A stretch of 64,000 bases of DNA from Moheibacter sediminis (GTDB taxonomy: Bacteria; Bacteroidota; Bacteroidia; Flavobacteriales; Weeksellaceae), in NCBI RefSeq assembly GCF_900176425.1, contig NZ_FWXS01000005.1, positions 186,001-250,000 on the forward strand, read 5' to 3'. Numbering within the stretch: the first letter of the stretch is position 1; each line of letters begins with the position of its first letter. The translations under genes were made by a program, and so were the position numbers. The notes under the pieces are model-generated. The model had not been told where the DNA came from and searched no databases. It was given only the letters and a program-made list of their open reading frames with translations. Shown here piece by piece: positions 1-9,415 of the stretch.

Positions 1-2
1 AT

Positions 3-404
3 TTTCATCGTGCTGCGAATAAAGCTTTGAAACAAATTAAAATTTTGAATGATGGATTGAATAATTCTTCTGCAAAAGCCGAAGAAGAAAGTTTCATTTA
101 TTTAAACATCCAACACCAAAAAGTAAAAGTCAATACCAAAGACATTTTGCACATCGAAGGTTTCAAAGACTATGCAAAGGTTTTTGTGAAAAATGCAGAC
201 AAACCGTTGATGTCTATCATTACTTTGAAATCTTTGGAAGAACAGTTGCCCGAAGGGAAATTTATGCGCGTGCATAAATCTTTCATCATTTCTCTCGATA
301 AAATTTCCGCTGTAGGAAAAAGTACAGTCAAAATCGGTGACACACTGATTGATGTGAGCAAACCTTATGCAGATGATTTCAACGAATTTTTAAAAAACTG
401 GTAA
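3..404 (+). CDS. LytTR-family response regulator, C-terminal part (5' end outside window)
   Basis: The frame is open from the left edge; the TTG at 27 is only an internal Leu codon, so this is the tail of a longer gene. The first residues (FHRAANKAL) look like the last helix of a receiver domain and its linker. They are followed by a LytTR DNA-binding domain of about 100 residues with the typical core IEGFKDYAKVF and the FMRVHKSFIISL segment. LytTR regulators in this phylum usually pair with a membrane histidine kinase of the LytS/YehU type, probably encoded to the left. The gene ends 21 nt before the RND efflux operon on the same strand, so it may be co-transcribed with the pump or regulate it; that link is inference. 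Confidence 0.88.
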   Translation, partial: FHRAANKALKQIKILNDGLNNSSAKAEEESFIYLNIQHQKVKVNTKDILHIEGFKDYAKVFVKNADKPLMSIITLKSLEEQLPEGKFMRVHKSFIISLDKISAVGKSTVKIGDTLIDVSKPYADDFNEFLKNW

Positions 405-425
405 TATAAATTCCGCCCACACAAT

Positions 426-1499
426 ATGAAATTCAAATTTATCCTTTATTTAGTAGTAACCTTGGGACTCGCTGCCATGGCTTATTTTTTATTTTTTCAT
501 GATTCGGACAAACCGAAAGAAGAGAAAAAAAATGGCGGCGGAGGTCCCGCTAAGGTTGAAGCAATTATCGTTAAACCTCAGTTTGCGGCAGACACTTTGA
601 CTTTGACAGGAAGTATTGATGCGGATGAAAAAGTCGAAATCAGAAGTGAAGTTTCAGGAATAGTAGAGAAAATTTACTTCAGCGAAGGCACAAGAGTAGG
701 ACAGGGACAAACATTGTTGAAAATCAACGACATTGAACTGCAGGCACAACTAAGATCCGCCGAAACCCGCCGACAATTAACTTCAGAAAATGAAAGAAGA
801 GCACGATTGCTTCTGGAAAAAGGAGCCATCAGTCAAGAAGAATATGACATTGCAAGTGCCGATTTCAAAACGGCTCAAGCACAGATTCAGTTAATTAAAG
901 CACAGATTTCCAAAACTTCGGTGAGAGCTCCATTTTCAGGGGTTATCGGTTTGCGGAATATTTCGCCGGGCGCATACATTTCTCCCGACATTTTGATTAC
1001 GAGTTTGGTGAAAAGCAGTCAGGTGAAAATTACGTTTTCGATTCCTGAAAAATATGCAAGTACTGTAAAACTCAATTCAAAAATATATTTCACGGTGGCC
1101 AATAGTTCAGAAAAATTTCCTGCAACCATTTATGCCATTCAACCTGAAATTGAAATCAATACAAGAACCCTTTCTGTGAGAGCAAAAGCAGATAACTCCA
1201 AAGGAAATTTGATTCCCGGAACTTTTGCCAACATTGCTTTTGATTTAAACGAAGTTGATGACGCGATTATGGTTCCGACAGAAGCGATAGTTCCGGTGCA
1301 GGATGGCAAAAAAGTTTTTATTTATAAAAATGGAAAAGCGAAAGAAGTCATGGTGCAAACGGGAAGCAGAAGTCAATCAGACGTAATTGTTTTGTCCGGG
1401 TTAAATCCTTCCGATACTGTAATCACAACCGGAGTCTTGAGTTTGAAAGACGGTGCTGATGTTAAAATTACGCTCAAAAATAAACCTGCGAAGTCATGA
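426..1499 (+). CDS. RND efflux periplasmic adaptor (HlyD/AcrA family)
   Basis: Membrane fusion protein that links an inner-membrane RND pump to a TolC-like channel. A single N-terminal hydrophobic segment (about residues 4-23) anchors it; there is no lipobox cysteine, so it is probably membrane-anchored rather than a lipoprotein. A short Gly-rich linker leads to the split biotinyl-lipoyl/barrel-sandwich domain (VEIRSEVSGIVEKIYFSEG and TSVRAPFSGVIGLRNISPG). These halves flank a helical hairpin at about 95-160, followed by beta-barrel and membrane-proximal domains. At 357 aa it has the usual length. Its stop overlaps the start of the pump gene (ATGA), so the two are translationally coupled. Confidence 0.95.
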   Translation: MKFKFILYLVVTLGLAAMAYFLFFHDSDKPKEEKKNGGGGPAKVEAIIVKPQFAADTLTLTGSIDADEKVEIRSEVSGIVEKIYFSEGTRVGQGQTLLKINDIELQAQLRSAETRRQLTSENERRARLLLEKGAISQEEYDIASADFKTAQAQIQLIKAQISKTSVRAPFSGVIGLRNISPGAYISPDILITSLVKSSQVKITFSIPEKYASTVKLNSKIYFTVANSSEKFPATIYAIQPEIEINTRTLSVRAKADNSKGNLIPGTFANIAFDLNEVDDAIMVPTEAIVPVQDGKKVFIYKNGKAKEVMVQTGSRSQSDVIVLSGLNPSDTVITTGVLSLKDGADVKITLKNKPAKS

Positions 1500-4400
1500 G
1501 TTTACCGTCACTTTCGATAAAAAGACCGGTTTTGACCATCGTGATGAATGTGACCATCATTCTATTTGGTTACATTGGATTTAATTTTTTGGGGATTCGT
1601 GAATATCCTTCCATTGATCCCGCAATTGTTTCCGTTCAGACGAATTATGCGGGTGCCAATGCCGATATCATCGAATCTCAAATCACTGAACCTTTGGAAA
1701 AATCCATTAATTCAATTGATGGAATTAAAAATATTTCTTCTTCAAGTAACCAAGGTTCGAGTAGAATTACGGTTGAATTTGAACTGGAAAAAGATTTGGA
1801 AGAAGCTGCAAATGATGTTCGTGATAAAGTTTCCCAAGCCGTAAGAAATCTTCCGCAAGACATCGATGCGCCGCCTGTAGTTTCCAAAGCAGATGCGGAT
1901 TCAGACCCAATCATTGTGATGTCGGTTCAGAGTTCATCCCGAAATAAATTAGAGCTGAGCGATTATGCTGAAAATGTAATCAGTGAAAGACTACAGACAA
2001 TTCCCGGCGTGAGCGGCGTTCAGATTTGGGGGCAGCAACGGTATGCGATGCGTTTGTGGTTTGATCCGATCAAAATGGCTGCTTATGGAATTACAGTGAG
2101 CGATGTCAGAGATGCTTTGAATACCCAGAACGTTGAATTACCAACAGGGAAATTAGTTGGTGCAAATACAGAACTCACAGTTAAAACTTTAGGTAATTTA
2201 TCCAATGAAACGGAATTCAACAACATTATCATCAAAACCAATGGCGATAAAATTGTCCGTTTCAGCGATGTAGGTTATGCCAGCTTACAATCTGAAAACC
2301 TCGAAACCAAAATGGTGAGTGACGGAAAACAATTGGTCGGTGTAGCGGTGATTCCGCAACCGGGAACCAATTACATCGACATTGCCAACTCATTTTATGA
2401 AGTTTTTGATCAATTAAAAGAAGAAGTTCCGGAAGATATCATTTTAGATGTTTCAGCTGACAATACGCTTTTCATCAAAAAATCAGTGATAGAAGTAGTC
2501 GAAACTTTAGCCATTGCAATCATTTTAGTGGTATTGATTATTTATGTTTTTTTTCGGGATTGGTCGATTTCATTGCGTCCGTTGCTGGACATTCCGGTTT
2601 CATTGATTGCGACTTTTTTTATCATGTACTTGTTTGGTTTTTCGATCAACGTACTCACGCTTCTCGCAATCGTTTTAGCAACCGGATTAGTAGTTGACGA
2701 CGGAATTGTAGTGACTGAAAATATTTATAAAAAAGTAGAAGAAGGCATGTCGCCAATGGAAGCCGCGATCAAAGGTTCGAACGAAATTATGTTTGCTGTG
2801 ATTTCCATTTCGATCACTTTGGCTGCTGTATTTTTACCTGTTATTTTCTTGGAAGGATTTGTTGGAAGATTGTTCAGGGAATTCGGAGTCGTCATCGCTT
2901 CGGCTGTTCTCGTATCTGCCTTTGTATCTTTGACTTTGACACCGATGTTGAATGCTTATTTAATGAAAGGAGGTAAGCAGAAACAATCTAAAATGTACCG
3001 TTTGACAGAACCTTATTTTGAAAAAATGAACAGTGGTTACGCCAAATCATTGACAAGATTTGTTCATAATAAATGGCTCAGCTTTCCGATTTTGATTGCT
3101 TGTTTCATGTTAATCGCATATTTCTTTACAACCATCAAAAAAGAAACGGCACCATATGACGACAGAAGTAACGTATCGATGAGTATTGCAGGTCCTGAAG
3201 GTGCGTCATTTGAATATATGGACCGCTACATGAAGGAATTAGACAAACTCGTTCACGATTCCGTTCCTGAAACCAAAGTGGCTTTGGTCATCACTTCGCC
3301 CGGATTTGGTTCTGCTTCGGTAAACAGCGGAAGGGTTCGGATAACTTTGGTAGAAACAGATGAAAGAGAACGTTCACAAGCAGATGTTGCAGATGAGCTG
3401 ACCAAATGGACAAAAGCTTATAATGGAGTCAGAGTAAATGTTTCACAGCAGCCTACAATTGCAGTGAACAGGCGTGGAGGCATGCCGATTCAATACATCA
3501 TTCAGGCACCGAATTTTGAAAAGTTAAGAGAAAAAATTCCATTGTTCATGGAAGAAATCAATAATGATCCGACTTTTTCCAATACCGATATTAATTTAAA
3601 ATTCAACAAACCCGAAATCAATGTCACCATTGACCGCTCCAAAGCGCAATCTATGGGTGTGTCGATGCTCGATATCGCGCAGACTTTGCAGCTTTCATTG
3701 AGCGGACAGCGTTTCGGATATTTCATGCGCGACGGAAAACAGTACCAGGTCATCGGGCAGTTTGAGGACAAAGACCGCGATGCACCCATTGATTTGACAT
3801 CGCTTTTTGTAAAAAATAATGTGGGACAATTAATTCAATTGGATAATATAGTTCAAACACACGAAGAAAGCAGTCCACCGCAGTTGTATCACAACAATCG
3901 TTTTATGGCAGCTACGGTTTCTGCAGGATTGTCTCCAGGAAAAAGTATCAGCGATGGAATTGAAGCGATGGACAGAGCCAAAGAAAAAATTCTTGATGAA
4001 ACATTTACGACCGATTTAAGTGGTGAATCCCGTGATTTTGTGGAAAGTAGTTCTAATACTTTATTTGCATTTGCATTGGCTTTGGTTTTGATTTATTTAA
4101 TTCTGGCAGCACAATTCGAAAGTTTCATCGATCCGTTTATCATCATTTTGACCGTGCCGATGGCAGTTGCAGGAGCGTTCATTTCCTTATGGATTTTTGG
4201 ACAGACTTGGAACATTTTCAGCCAGATCGGAACCATCATGCTCATCGGGCTAGTTACGAAAAACGGAATTCTCATTGTGGAATTTGCCAATCAATTGCGT
4301 GAAAAGGGAATGTCAAAATACGAAGCCACTATCAAAGCTTCTGAATCTCGCTTGCGTCCGATTTTGATGACAAGTTTGGCAATTGCTTTGGGGGCATTGC

Positions 4401-4588
4401 CGATTGCAATGTCATTGGGCGCTGCTTCTGTAAGCCGTATGGGGATGGGAATTGTAATCGTAGGTGGAACGATTTTTTCCTTGATTCTGACACTTTTTGT
4501 AATTCCTGCAATTTACCTCATGTGGTCAAGACCCAAAAAAGTGCACAAAGAATTGGTTGAATTAAATAAAAATGACAATGAAATATAG
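1496..4588 (+). CDS. RND multidrug efflux transporter permease (AcrB/MexB type, HAE-1)
   Basis: Proton-driven inner-membrane pump of 1030 aa, full length for the HAE-1 family. It shows the expected duplicated plan: TM1 near residue 10-30, a large periplasmic porter loop, TM2-6, then a repeat of this plan. TM4 carries the proton-relay aspartates in ATGLVVDDGIVVTENIYKK, and TM10 has the matching lysine in GLVTKNGILIVEFANQ. The start overlaps the adaptor stop by 4 nt and the end overlaps the TolC-like gene by 11-17 nt, giving a tight three-gene operon. The substrate cannot be read from sequence; drugs, dyes, detergents or fatty acids are typical for relatives. Confidence 0.96.
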   Translation: MSLPSLSIKRPVLTIVMNVTIILFGYIGFNFLGIREYPSIDPAIVSVQTNYAGANADIIESQITEPLEKSINSIDGIKNISSSSNQGSSRITVEFELEKDLEEAANDVRDKVSQAVRNLPQDIDAPPVVSKADADSDPIIVMSVQSSSRNKLELSDYAENVISERLQTIPGVSGVQIWGQQRYAMRLWFDPIKMAAYGITVSDVRDALNTQNVELPTGKLVGANTELTVKTLGNLSNETEFNNIIIKTNGDKIVRFSDVGYASLQSENLETKMVSDGKQLVGVAVIPQPGTNYIDIANSFYEVFDQLKEEVPEDIILDVSADNTLFIKKSVIEVVETLAIAIILVVLIIYVFFRDWSISLRPLLDIPVSLIATFFIMYLFGFSINVLTLLAIVLATGLVVDDGIVVTENIYKKVEEGMSPMEAAIKGSNEIMFAVISISITLAAVFLPVIFLEGFVGRLFREFGVVIASAVLVSAFVSLTLTPMLNAYLMKGGKQKQSKMYRLTEPYFEKMNSGYAKSLTRFVHNKWLSFPILIACFMLIAYFFTTIKKETAPYDDRSNVSMSIAGPEGASFEYMDRYMKELDKLVHDSVPETKVALVITSPGFGSASVNSGRVRITLVETDERERSQADVADELTKWTKAYNGVRVNVSQQPTIAVNRRGGMPIQYIIQAPNFEKLREKIPLFMEEINNDPTFSNTDINLKFNKPEINVTIDRSKAQSMGVSMLDIAQTLQLSLSGQRFGYFMRDGKQYQVIGQFEDKDRDAPIDLTSLFVKNNVGQLIQLDNIVQTHEESSPPQLYHNNRFMAATVSAGLSPGKSISDGIEAMDRAKEKILDETFTTDLSGESRDFVESSSNTLFAFALALVLIYLILAAQFESFIDPFIIILTVPMAVAGAFISLWIFGQTWNIFSQIGTIMLIGLVTKNGILIVEFANQLREKGMSKYEATIKASESRLRPILMTSLAIALGALPIAMSLGAASVSRMGMGIVIVGGTIFSLILTLFVIPAIYLMWSRPKKVHKELVELNKNDNEI

Positions 4589-5876
4589 TTTCATTTTATC
4601 CCTAGTATTAATTTCGGTTTTTGCGCAAGCACAAAATTATCTAACGCCCGAAGATGCCGTTTCGACAGCAATAGAAAATAATTTCGACATCAAAATTGCC
4701 AAAAACAATTTAGAAATTGATCAAATCAATGTCAACCGTGGAAATGCTGGGATGTTGCCTTCATTGACCGGAGAATTTAACATGAACAACAGCATTCTCA
4801 ATTCCAAACAAGAAAGAGCGGACGGTACCATTCAGGAACTCAACGGTGCCCGAAACAATGCGTTGAATTACGGCGTCAACCTCAATTGGACAATTTTTGA
4901 CGGTTTTTCCATGTTTGCCCGATATGACCAACTTAAAGAATTTCAAAAACAAGGTGAAGCCGAACTGAAAACAAGTGTTGTTACTCTAGCAAGTCAGGTT
5001 TTGGCAACATATTTTGATTTAATCCAGCAGCACCAGATTTTGGAAGCTTACCGCGAAGCGATTGATTTGTCACAGTTTCGTTTGACTTTGGCAGAAACAA
5101 GATTTGAAATTGGGAAAGCAGCTAAACTGGAAGTTTTAAATGCGAAAGTAGATTTGAATACAGACCAAACAAATTTACTGCGTCAATTGGAATTAATTGA
5201 AAATACAAAAACATACCTCAATCTTTTGATGGCAGAAGATTTGAAAACGCCCATTGTCGTTCAGTCCGAATGGGAAATCAACCAGGAATTGGTTTTAGAT
5301 GAATTGATTTCACTTGCTGAACAACAAAATCCAATAATCCAAACGGCTTTGATCAACCAAACCATTGCAGAACAAGAGTTGAAAAGAATTAAAGGGAACC
5401 GCTATCCACAGATTGCGCTCAATACGGGATATAATTTCACACACAGTGAAAATACATTGGGTTTTGCACGGGTAAATGATGGCAGAGGTTTCAATTATGG
5501 TGTTTCAGTTTCACTCAATATTTTCAATGGATTGATTCAGAAAAGAAATGAAAGTATAGCCAAAATTCAGATTGAAAATTCACAGGTTTTGATTGACCAG
5601 CAAAGACAAAATATCCAGTCGCAAATTATCTCCAATTACCAAACTTATCAGACCAATTTGGAACTGATTACTTTGGAATTGAGTAACGAAGAGATTGCCA
5701 AAGAAAACTTAGACATCACGCTCGAAAAATTCCGCATCGGAACCATTACCACTTTGGAAGTAAGAACTGCACAGCAGAATTACATCGATGCGATGACCCG
5801 TGTGAGTGATGCGAAATTCCAAGCGAAAATCTCCGAAATCCGCTTGCGCGAATTGGCAGGAAATGTTTTGAATTAA
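4578..5876 (+). CDS. TolC-family outer membrane efflux channel
   Basis: Outer-membrane channel that completes the tripartite pump. Two in-frame ATGs (4572, 4578) are possible; I prefer 4578 because it begins directly with a signal peptide (MKYSFILSLVLISVFAQAQ, cleavage after AQA). The longer form has 434 aa. The mature part shows the internal duplication of OEP proteins: two long helical coiled-coil segments (about 40-200 and 230-420), including the motif LEVRTAQQNYIDAMTRVSDAK near the end. It overlaps the pump gene and shares its transcript. Downstream, at 5884-5996, lies a degenerate intergenic repeat that may act as the 3' end of the operon. Confidence 0.93.
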   Translation: MKYSFILSLVLISVFAQAQNYLTPEDAVSTAIENNFDIKIAKNNLEIDQINVNRGNAGMLPSLTGEFNMNNSILNSKQERADGTIQELNGARNNALNYGVNLNWTIFDGFSMFARYDQLKEFQKQGEAELKTSVVTLASQVLATYFDLIQQHQILEAYREAIDLSQFRLTLAETRFEIGKAAKLEVLNAKVDLNTDQTNLLRQLELIENTKTYLNLLMAEDLKTPIVVQSEWEINQELVLDELISLAEQQNPIIQTALINQTIAEQELKRIKGNRYPQIALNTGYNFTHSENTLGFARVNDGRGFNYGVSVSLNIFNGLIQKRNESIAKIQIENSQVLIDQQRQNIQSQIISNYQTYQTNLELITLELSNEEIAKENLDITLEKFRIGTITTLEVRTAQQNYIDAMTRVSDAKFQAKISEIRLRELAGNVLN

Positions 5877-5883
5877 TTTAGCG

Positions 5884-5996
5884 TTTGTCATTTGAAGAAG
5901 GAGGAATCTCATTATAATCGGTAGAGATTCTTCCTCCCGTTTCACGAGATTCAGAAGGACTTGCACATATTATTTAGAGGTGCGAGGAATCTTTAA
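5884..5996. repeat. Degenerate intergenic repeat, copy A (GTCATT...GAATCTC type)
   Basis: It begins TGTCATTTGAAGAAGGAGGA, followed by ATCTC. GGAGGAATCTC at about 5899-5910 is complementary, with small bulges, to GAGATTCTTCCTCC at about 5924-5938, so a hairpin can form. A second, weaker GAGGAATCTTT follows near 5982. It lies between the convergent ends of the TolC-like gene and the META lipoprotein. Related copies are at 13121, 18905, 43409 and 61340. Confidence 0.6.
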
Positions 5997-6008
5997 AACA
6001 AATCTCAT

Positions 6009-6446
6009 TTACTTCACGATTGAATTCCTTGTGTAGCGCAAAAGCTCCAAACCTTTGTCATCAAAGAAACTCAATTTGTCATTATCAAATCGGTAAGAAG
6101 CAACTTTCTCCAAATTTTTGGTGTAGGCACTTTCGTTTACGCCTTCACAAAACATTTTGGTCATTCCCAATCCGCTGAAACTGATTTTGTTTTGATCAGT
6201 GCTGAAGTTTCCAAACATTTGGTTACAGCCGGTATTTCCGGTTAATTTTTTAGAAACAGATTCCAGAGTGAGAGATGGTCTTTTGTTAGGAAAGCCTTCA
6301 TCTATATTGACTTCGTTGATGAACTCGAGGGTATAACTTCCGGAAAGTTCGAGGTTGAGAGTTTGTGGATCGTTCATAGTTTGTGTAGAGCAGGACTGGA
6401 AAATTCCAAATGCTGAAATGACTAAAATTGCAATTAAATTTTTCAT
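6009..6446 (-). CDS. META/HslJ-domain lipoprotein
   Basis: Small envelope lipoprotein of 145 aa. The N-terminus is a lipoprotein signal peptide with lipobox FQSC, so the mature protein starts at Cys19. The rest is one META domain (about 30-140) with the typical GNTGCNQMFGNF motif and two further features, KMFC and LEKVASYRFDNDKLSFFDDKG, that match HslJ-like proteins. E. coli HslJ is heat-inducible and linked to novobiocin resistance, but the biochemical role of the domain is unknown. It stands alone on the minus strand, converging with the efflux operon; nothing here ties it to the pump. Confidence 0.85.
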   Translation of the reverse strand: MKNLIAILVISAFGIFQSCSTQTMNDPQTLNLELSGSYTLEFINEVNIDEGFPNKRPSLTLESVSKKLTGNTGCNQMFGNFSTDQNKISFSGLGMTKMFCEGVNESAYTKNLEKVASYRFDNDKLSFFDDKGLELLRYTRNSIVK

Positions 6447-6535
6447 AATCGATTAATTTAATTGAAGTTTTTGCAAATGATGTGCCACTTACTTTTCAAA
6501 AATAATCAAATCAAGTATTGGATGGCAAAAATTGT

Positions 6536-6575
6536 AAAAAAAATCTGCGACTCAATATTCCGAGCCACAGATTTT
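6536..6575 (-). terminator. Rho-independent terminator after cphA
   Basis: Read on the minus strand, AAAATCTGTGGCTC and GAGTCGCAGATTTT form a 14-bp stem with two G-T pairs around an 8-nt loop, followed by a run of T. It lies 25 nt past the cphA stop codon. Confidence 0.85.
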
Positions 6576-6599
6576 CCTCATGTGTATAATTGTGTATTT

Positions 6600-9227
6600 T
6601 TATCCTGAAATTACGCTTTCATTTTCTTTGTCCAAATAGCTTTGTACGATTTCTATAGCATTTGTAACCACGTCACTCAATGCTGTAATGAAAGTTCCGT
6701 CTTTTGCATTATTGATAGCATGTTTGATGGCTTCGACTTCTTTCGGGATGATTTCATAAGTGATTTCTTTGTTCGACGAATGAATTCCTTCCAAAATCAA
6801 ATCAATGATTTCTTGTTCAGTTCTTCCACGCAAATGTTTTTCTTGTCGGATGATGATATGGTCAAACATCCTTCCTGCAATCCGCCCGCATTCTTTGATG
6901 TCTTCATCTCGTCTGTCACCTACACCGGCAATGATTCCGATTTTGTGTGGAGAATCTATATTTCCTAAGAAATCTTCAATAGCCATGTATCCTTTTGGGT
7001 TATGAGCAAAATCAATCATTACCTGGAAATTTTTGAAATTAAATATGTTCAATCTTCCCGGAGTTTGTGCAGCACTTGGAATAAATGTCTGCAAAGATAA
7101 ACTCAAATCTTCCGAATTAAATCCTGATAAATAGCCCGCTAAAGTTGCTGCCAAAGCATTTGCAATCATGAATTTCGCTTTACCGCCTACAGTAATTGGA
7201 ACTTGGGTTACACGTTCAATTCTGATTTTCCAGTCTCCTTTTTTGATGGTAATGTATCCGTTTTCAAAAACCGCCAAAGTTTTGCCAGCTTTTGAAAGTG
7301 CCTGTACATGCGGCTGATTTTCATCCATACTGAAATAAGCAATGTTACATTCCAGGTCTTTAGAGATTTTCATACAATGTTCATCATCCGCATTCAGAAT
7401 TGCCCACCCGTCATTTTTGATGCTGTGTACGACAACTCTTTTTACTTTAGCCAAATCTTCCAGATCATGGATGTCATTTAATCCCAAATGATCTTCTTGG
7501 ATATTGGTGATAATTCCAATGTCACATCGGCTAAAACCCAATCCTGCTCTCAAAATTCCACCACGAGCCGTTTCTAAAACAGCAAATTCAACTGTCGGAT
7601 CTTTCAATATATATTCCGCACTAAATGGTCCGGTTGTGTCGCCTTTTTCCAACAGATGATTTTGAATGTAAATTCCATCTGAGGTCGTAAAACCAACACG
7701 GTAACCTTTGTTTTTAACCATGTGAGCCAAAAGCCTCGTAGTGGTAGTTTTCCCATTGGTTCCTGTAACAGCAATAATCGGAATACGGCTTGGTTTTCCC
7801 GGAGGATAAAGCATATCGATTACCGGAGCGGCTACGTTTCTTGGCAATCCCTCGGAAGGAGCCAAGTGCATTCTGAATCCCGGAGCGGCATTTACTTCTA
7901 AAATAACGCCACCGTTTTCCTGTAAAGGCTGCGTAAGATTTTCTGCCATGATATCGATCCCACAAACGTCTAATCCTATGATTCTTGAAATTCTTTCAGC
8001 AAGGAAAATATTTTCCGGATGAATCATATCTGTGACATCGATGGAAGTTCCACCTGTACTCAGATTTGCAGTAGACTTCAAATAAACAATTTCTCCTCTT
8101 TTGGGAACTGATTCTTCTGTATATCCCAATTTATCTAATAAATCCAAAGAATCACGGTCGATATTGATTTCGGTCAAAACATTTTCATGACCATATCCAC
8201 GGCGTGGGTCTTGATTTTCGGTGTCAATTAATTCTCTAACTGTATTTTCTCCGTTTCCGATGACGTGTGCAGGAACTCTTTGTGCTGCTGCAACCATTTT
8301 GTGATTAATTACTAAAATACGGAAGTCGTGTCCTGTAATGAATTTTTCTACAATAACTCTTCTGCCATATTTTTGTGCATGTTCCAATCCTGCTTTGGCA
8401 TCCTCAAAATTGGTTACATTAATGGAAGCACCTTTCCCGTGATTTCCACCCAAAGGTTTGATTACAATCGGATACCCGATTTTATTAATTGTAGCAACCA
8501 AATCTTCTTCGTCAACACAAATAGAACCTGAAGCGACTGGCACTGAAGAATTCTCCAGCATTTTTTTGGTTTCTTCTTTGTCGCATGCAATATCAACGGC
8601 TATATTGCTCGTGTTACAAGTAATTGTTGCCTGAAAACGCATTTGATTGATTCCATAACCCAATTGAACTAAAGAATTTGTTCCCAAACGAATCCATGGA
8701 ATATCACGCGCAACTGCCTCTTCCACAATGCTTCCCGTACTCGGTCCTAAACGAACTCGTTCGCGGATTTCGCGCATGCGCTGAATGTCGGCCTCTAAAT
8801 CATATTCTGTTCCGTCAACCAAAGCCTGCGCAATTCTTACTGAAGCTTCAGCTGCAAACATCCCAACACTTTCTTCCACATAACTGAAAACCACATTATA
8901 AACACCTGGTGTTTTGGTAACACGTGTGCGGCCAAATCCCGTATCCATTCCTGCAAGTGTTTGAATTTCAAGTGCGATGTGTTCTATTACGTGACCCATC
9001 CAGGTTCCGTTTTCAATTCGCATAAAAAAACCGCCACGCACACCTTCCGAACATCTGTGTTCAATAAGGGTAGGCATCATGGCTTCGATTCTTTCACGGA
9101 AACCTTCTATTTTATTGGTTGGTAATTCTTCTAATTCTTGTAAATCCAAACGCATCTGGATTAATTTTTTTCTTCTTACACTCCAAATATTTGGACCTCT
9201 CAGCGCCTGAATTTTCAATATTTCCAT
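6600..9227 (-). CDS. cphA: Cyanophycin synthetase
   Basis: Non-ribosomal synthesis of cyanophycin (a poly-Asp backbone with Arg side chains) as a nitrogen and carbon store in cytoplasmic granules. The 875-aa length matches CphA1 enzymes. An N-terminal domain (1-160) is followed by an ATP-grasp domain (about 220-475; IGYPIVIKPLGGNHGKGAS and VILEVNAAPGFRMHLAPSEG), which adds Asp. A Mur-ligase-like domain (about 480-870; P-loop VTGTNGKTTTTRLL at 487-500, TNIQEDHLG) adds Arg. Both active-site signatures are intact, so this should be a complete two-step enzyme. It is divergent from cyanophycinase and isoaspartyl peptidase genes. CphA2 enzymes, which polymerise the dipeptide, lack one functional site, so CphA1 fits better. 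Confidence 0.95.
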   Translation of the reverse strand: MEILKIQALRGPNIWSVRRKKLIQMRLDLQELEELPTNKIEGFRERIEAMMPTLIEHRCSEGVRGGFFMRIENGTWMGHVIEHIALEIQTLAGMDTGFGRTRVTKTPGVYNVVFSYVEESVGMFAAEASVRIAQALVDGTEYDLEADIQRMREIRERVRLGPSTGSIVEEAVARDIPWIRLGTNSLVQLGYGINQMRFQATITCNTSNIAVDIACDKEETKKMLENSSVPVASGSICVDEEDLVATINKIGYPIVIKPLGGNHGKGASINVTNFEDAKAGLEHAQKYGRRVIVEKFITGHDFRILVINHKMVAAAQRVPAHVIGNGENTVRELIDTENQDPRRGYGHENVLTEINIDRDSLDLLDKLGYTEESVPKRGEIVYLKSTANLSTGGTSIDVTDMIHPENIFLAERISRIIGLDVCGIDIMAENLTQPLQENGGVILEVNAAPGFRMHLAPSEGLPRNVAAPVIDMLYPPGKPSRIPIIAVTGTNGKTTTTRLLAHMVKNKGYRVGFTTSDGIYIQNHLLEKGDTTGPFSAEYILKDPTVEFAVLETARGGILRAGLGFSRCDIGIITNIQEDHLGLNDIHDLEDLAKVKRVVVHSIKNDGWAILNADDEHCMKISKDLECNIAYFSMDENQPHVQALSKAGKTLAVFENGYITIKKGDWKIRIERVTQVPITVGGKAKFMIANALAATLAGYLSGFNSEDLSLSLQTFIPSAAQTPGRLNIFNFKNFQVMIDFAHNPKGYMAIEDFLGNIDSPHKIGIIAGVGDRRDEDIKECGRIAGRMFDHIIIRQEKHLRGRTEQEIIDLILEGIHSSNKEITYEIIPKEVEAIKHAINNAKDGTFITALSDVVTNAIEIVQSYLDKENESVISG

Positions 9228-9403
9228 AATGGTTAAGTAATTTTTAGTGTAATTAAGTTTAACAAATAATTAAACTCATATTTTGATAAAATTAACAATT
9301 ATTTTGAATTAACTGTATTTTATCATGAAAAAAAATAAAAAATAGTCAGTTTATAATCCATTTTAAATTACAAAATGAAATTAGGGAGTTATAAAAATAT
9401 TCT

Positions 9404-9411
9404 TAGTTTTG
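9404..9411 (+). promoter_or_regulatory. -7 promoter box of cphB (TAnnTTTG)
   Basis: TAGTTTTG matches the Bacteroidota -7 consensus TAnnTTTG and ends only 4 nt before the cphB ATG at 9416. Transcription would start at or next to the start codon, implying a leaderless or near-leaderless mRNA. I found no clear -33 TTG at the expected distance. Confidence 0.55.
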
Positions 9412-9415
9412 TCGC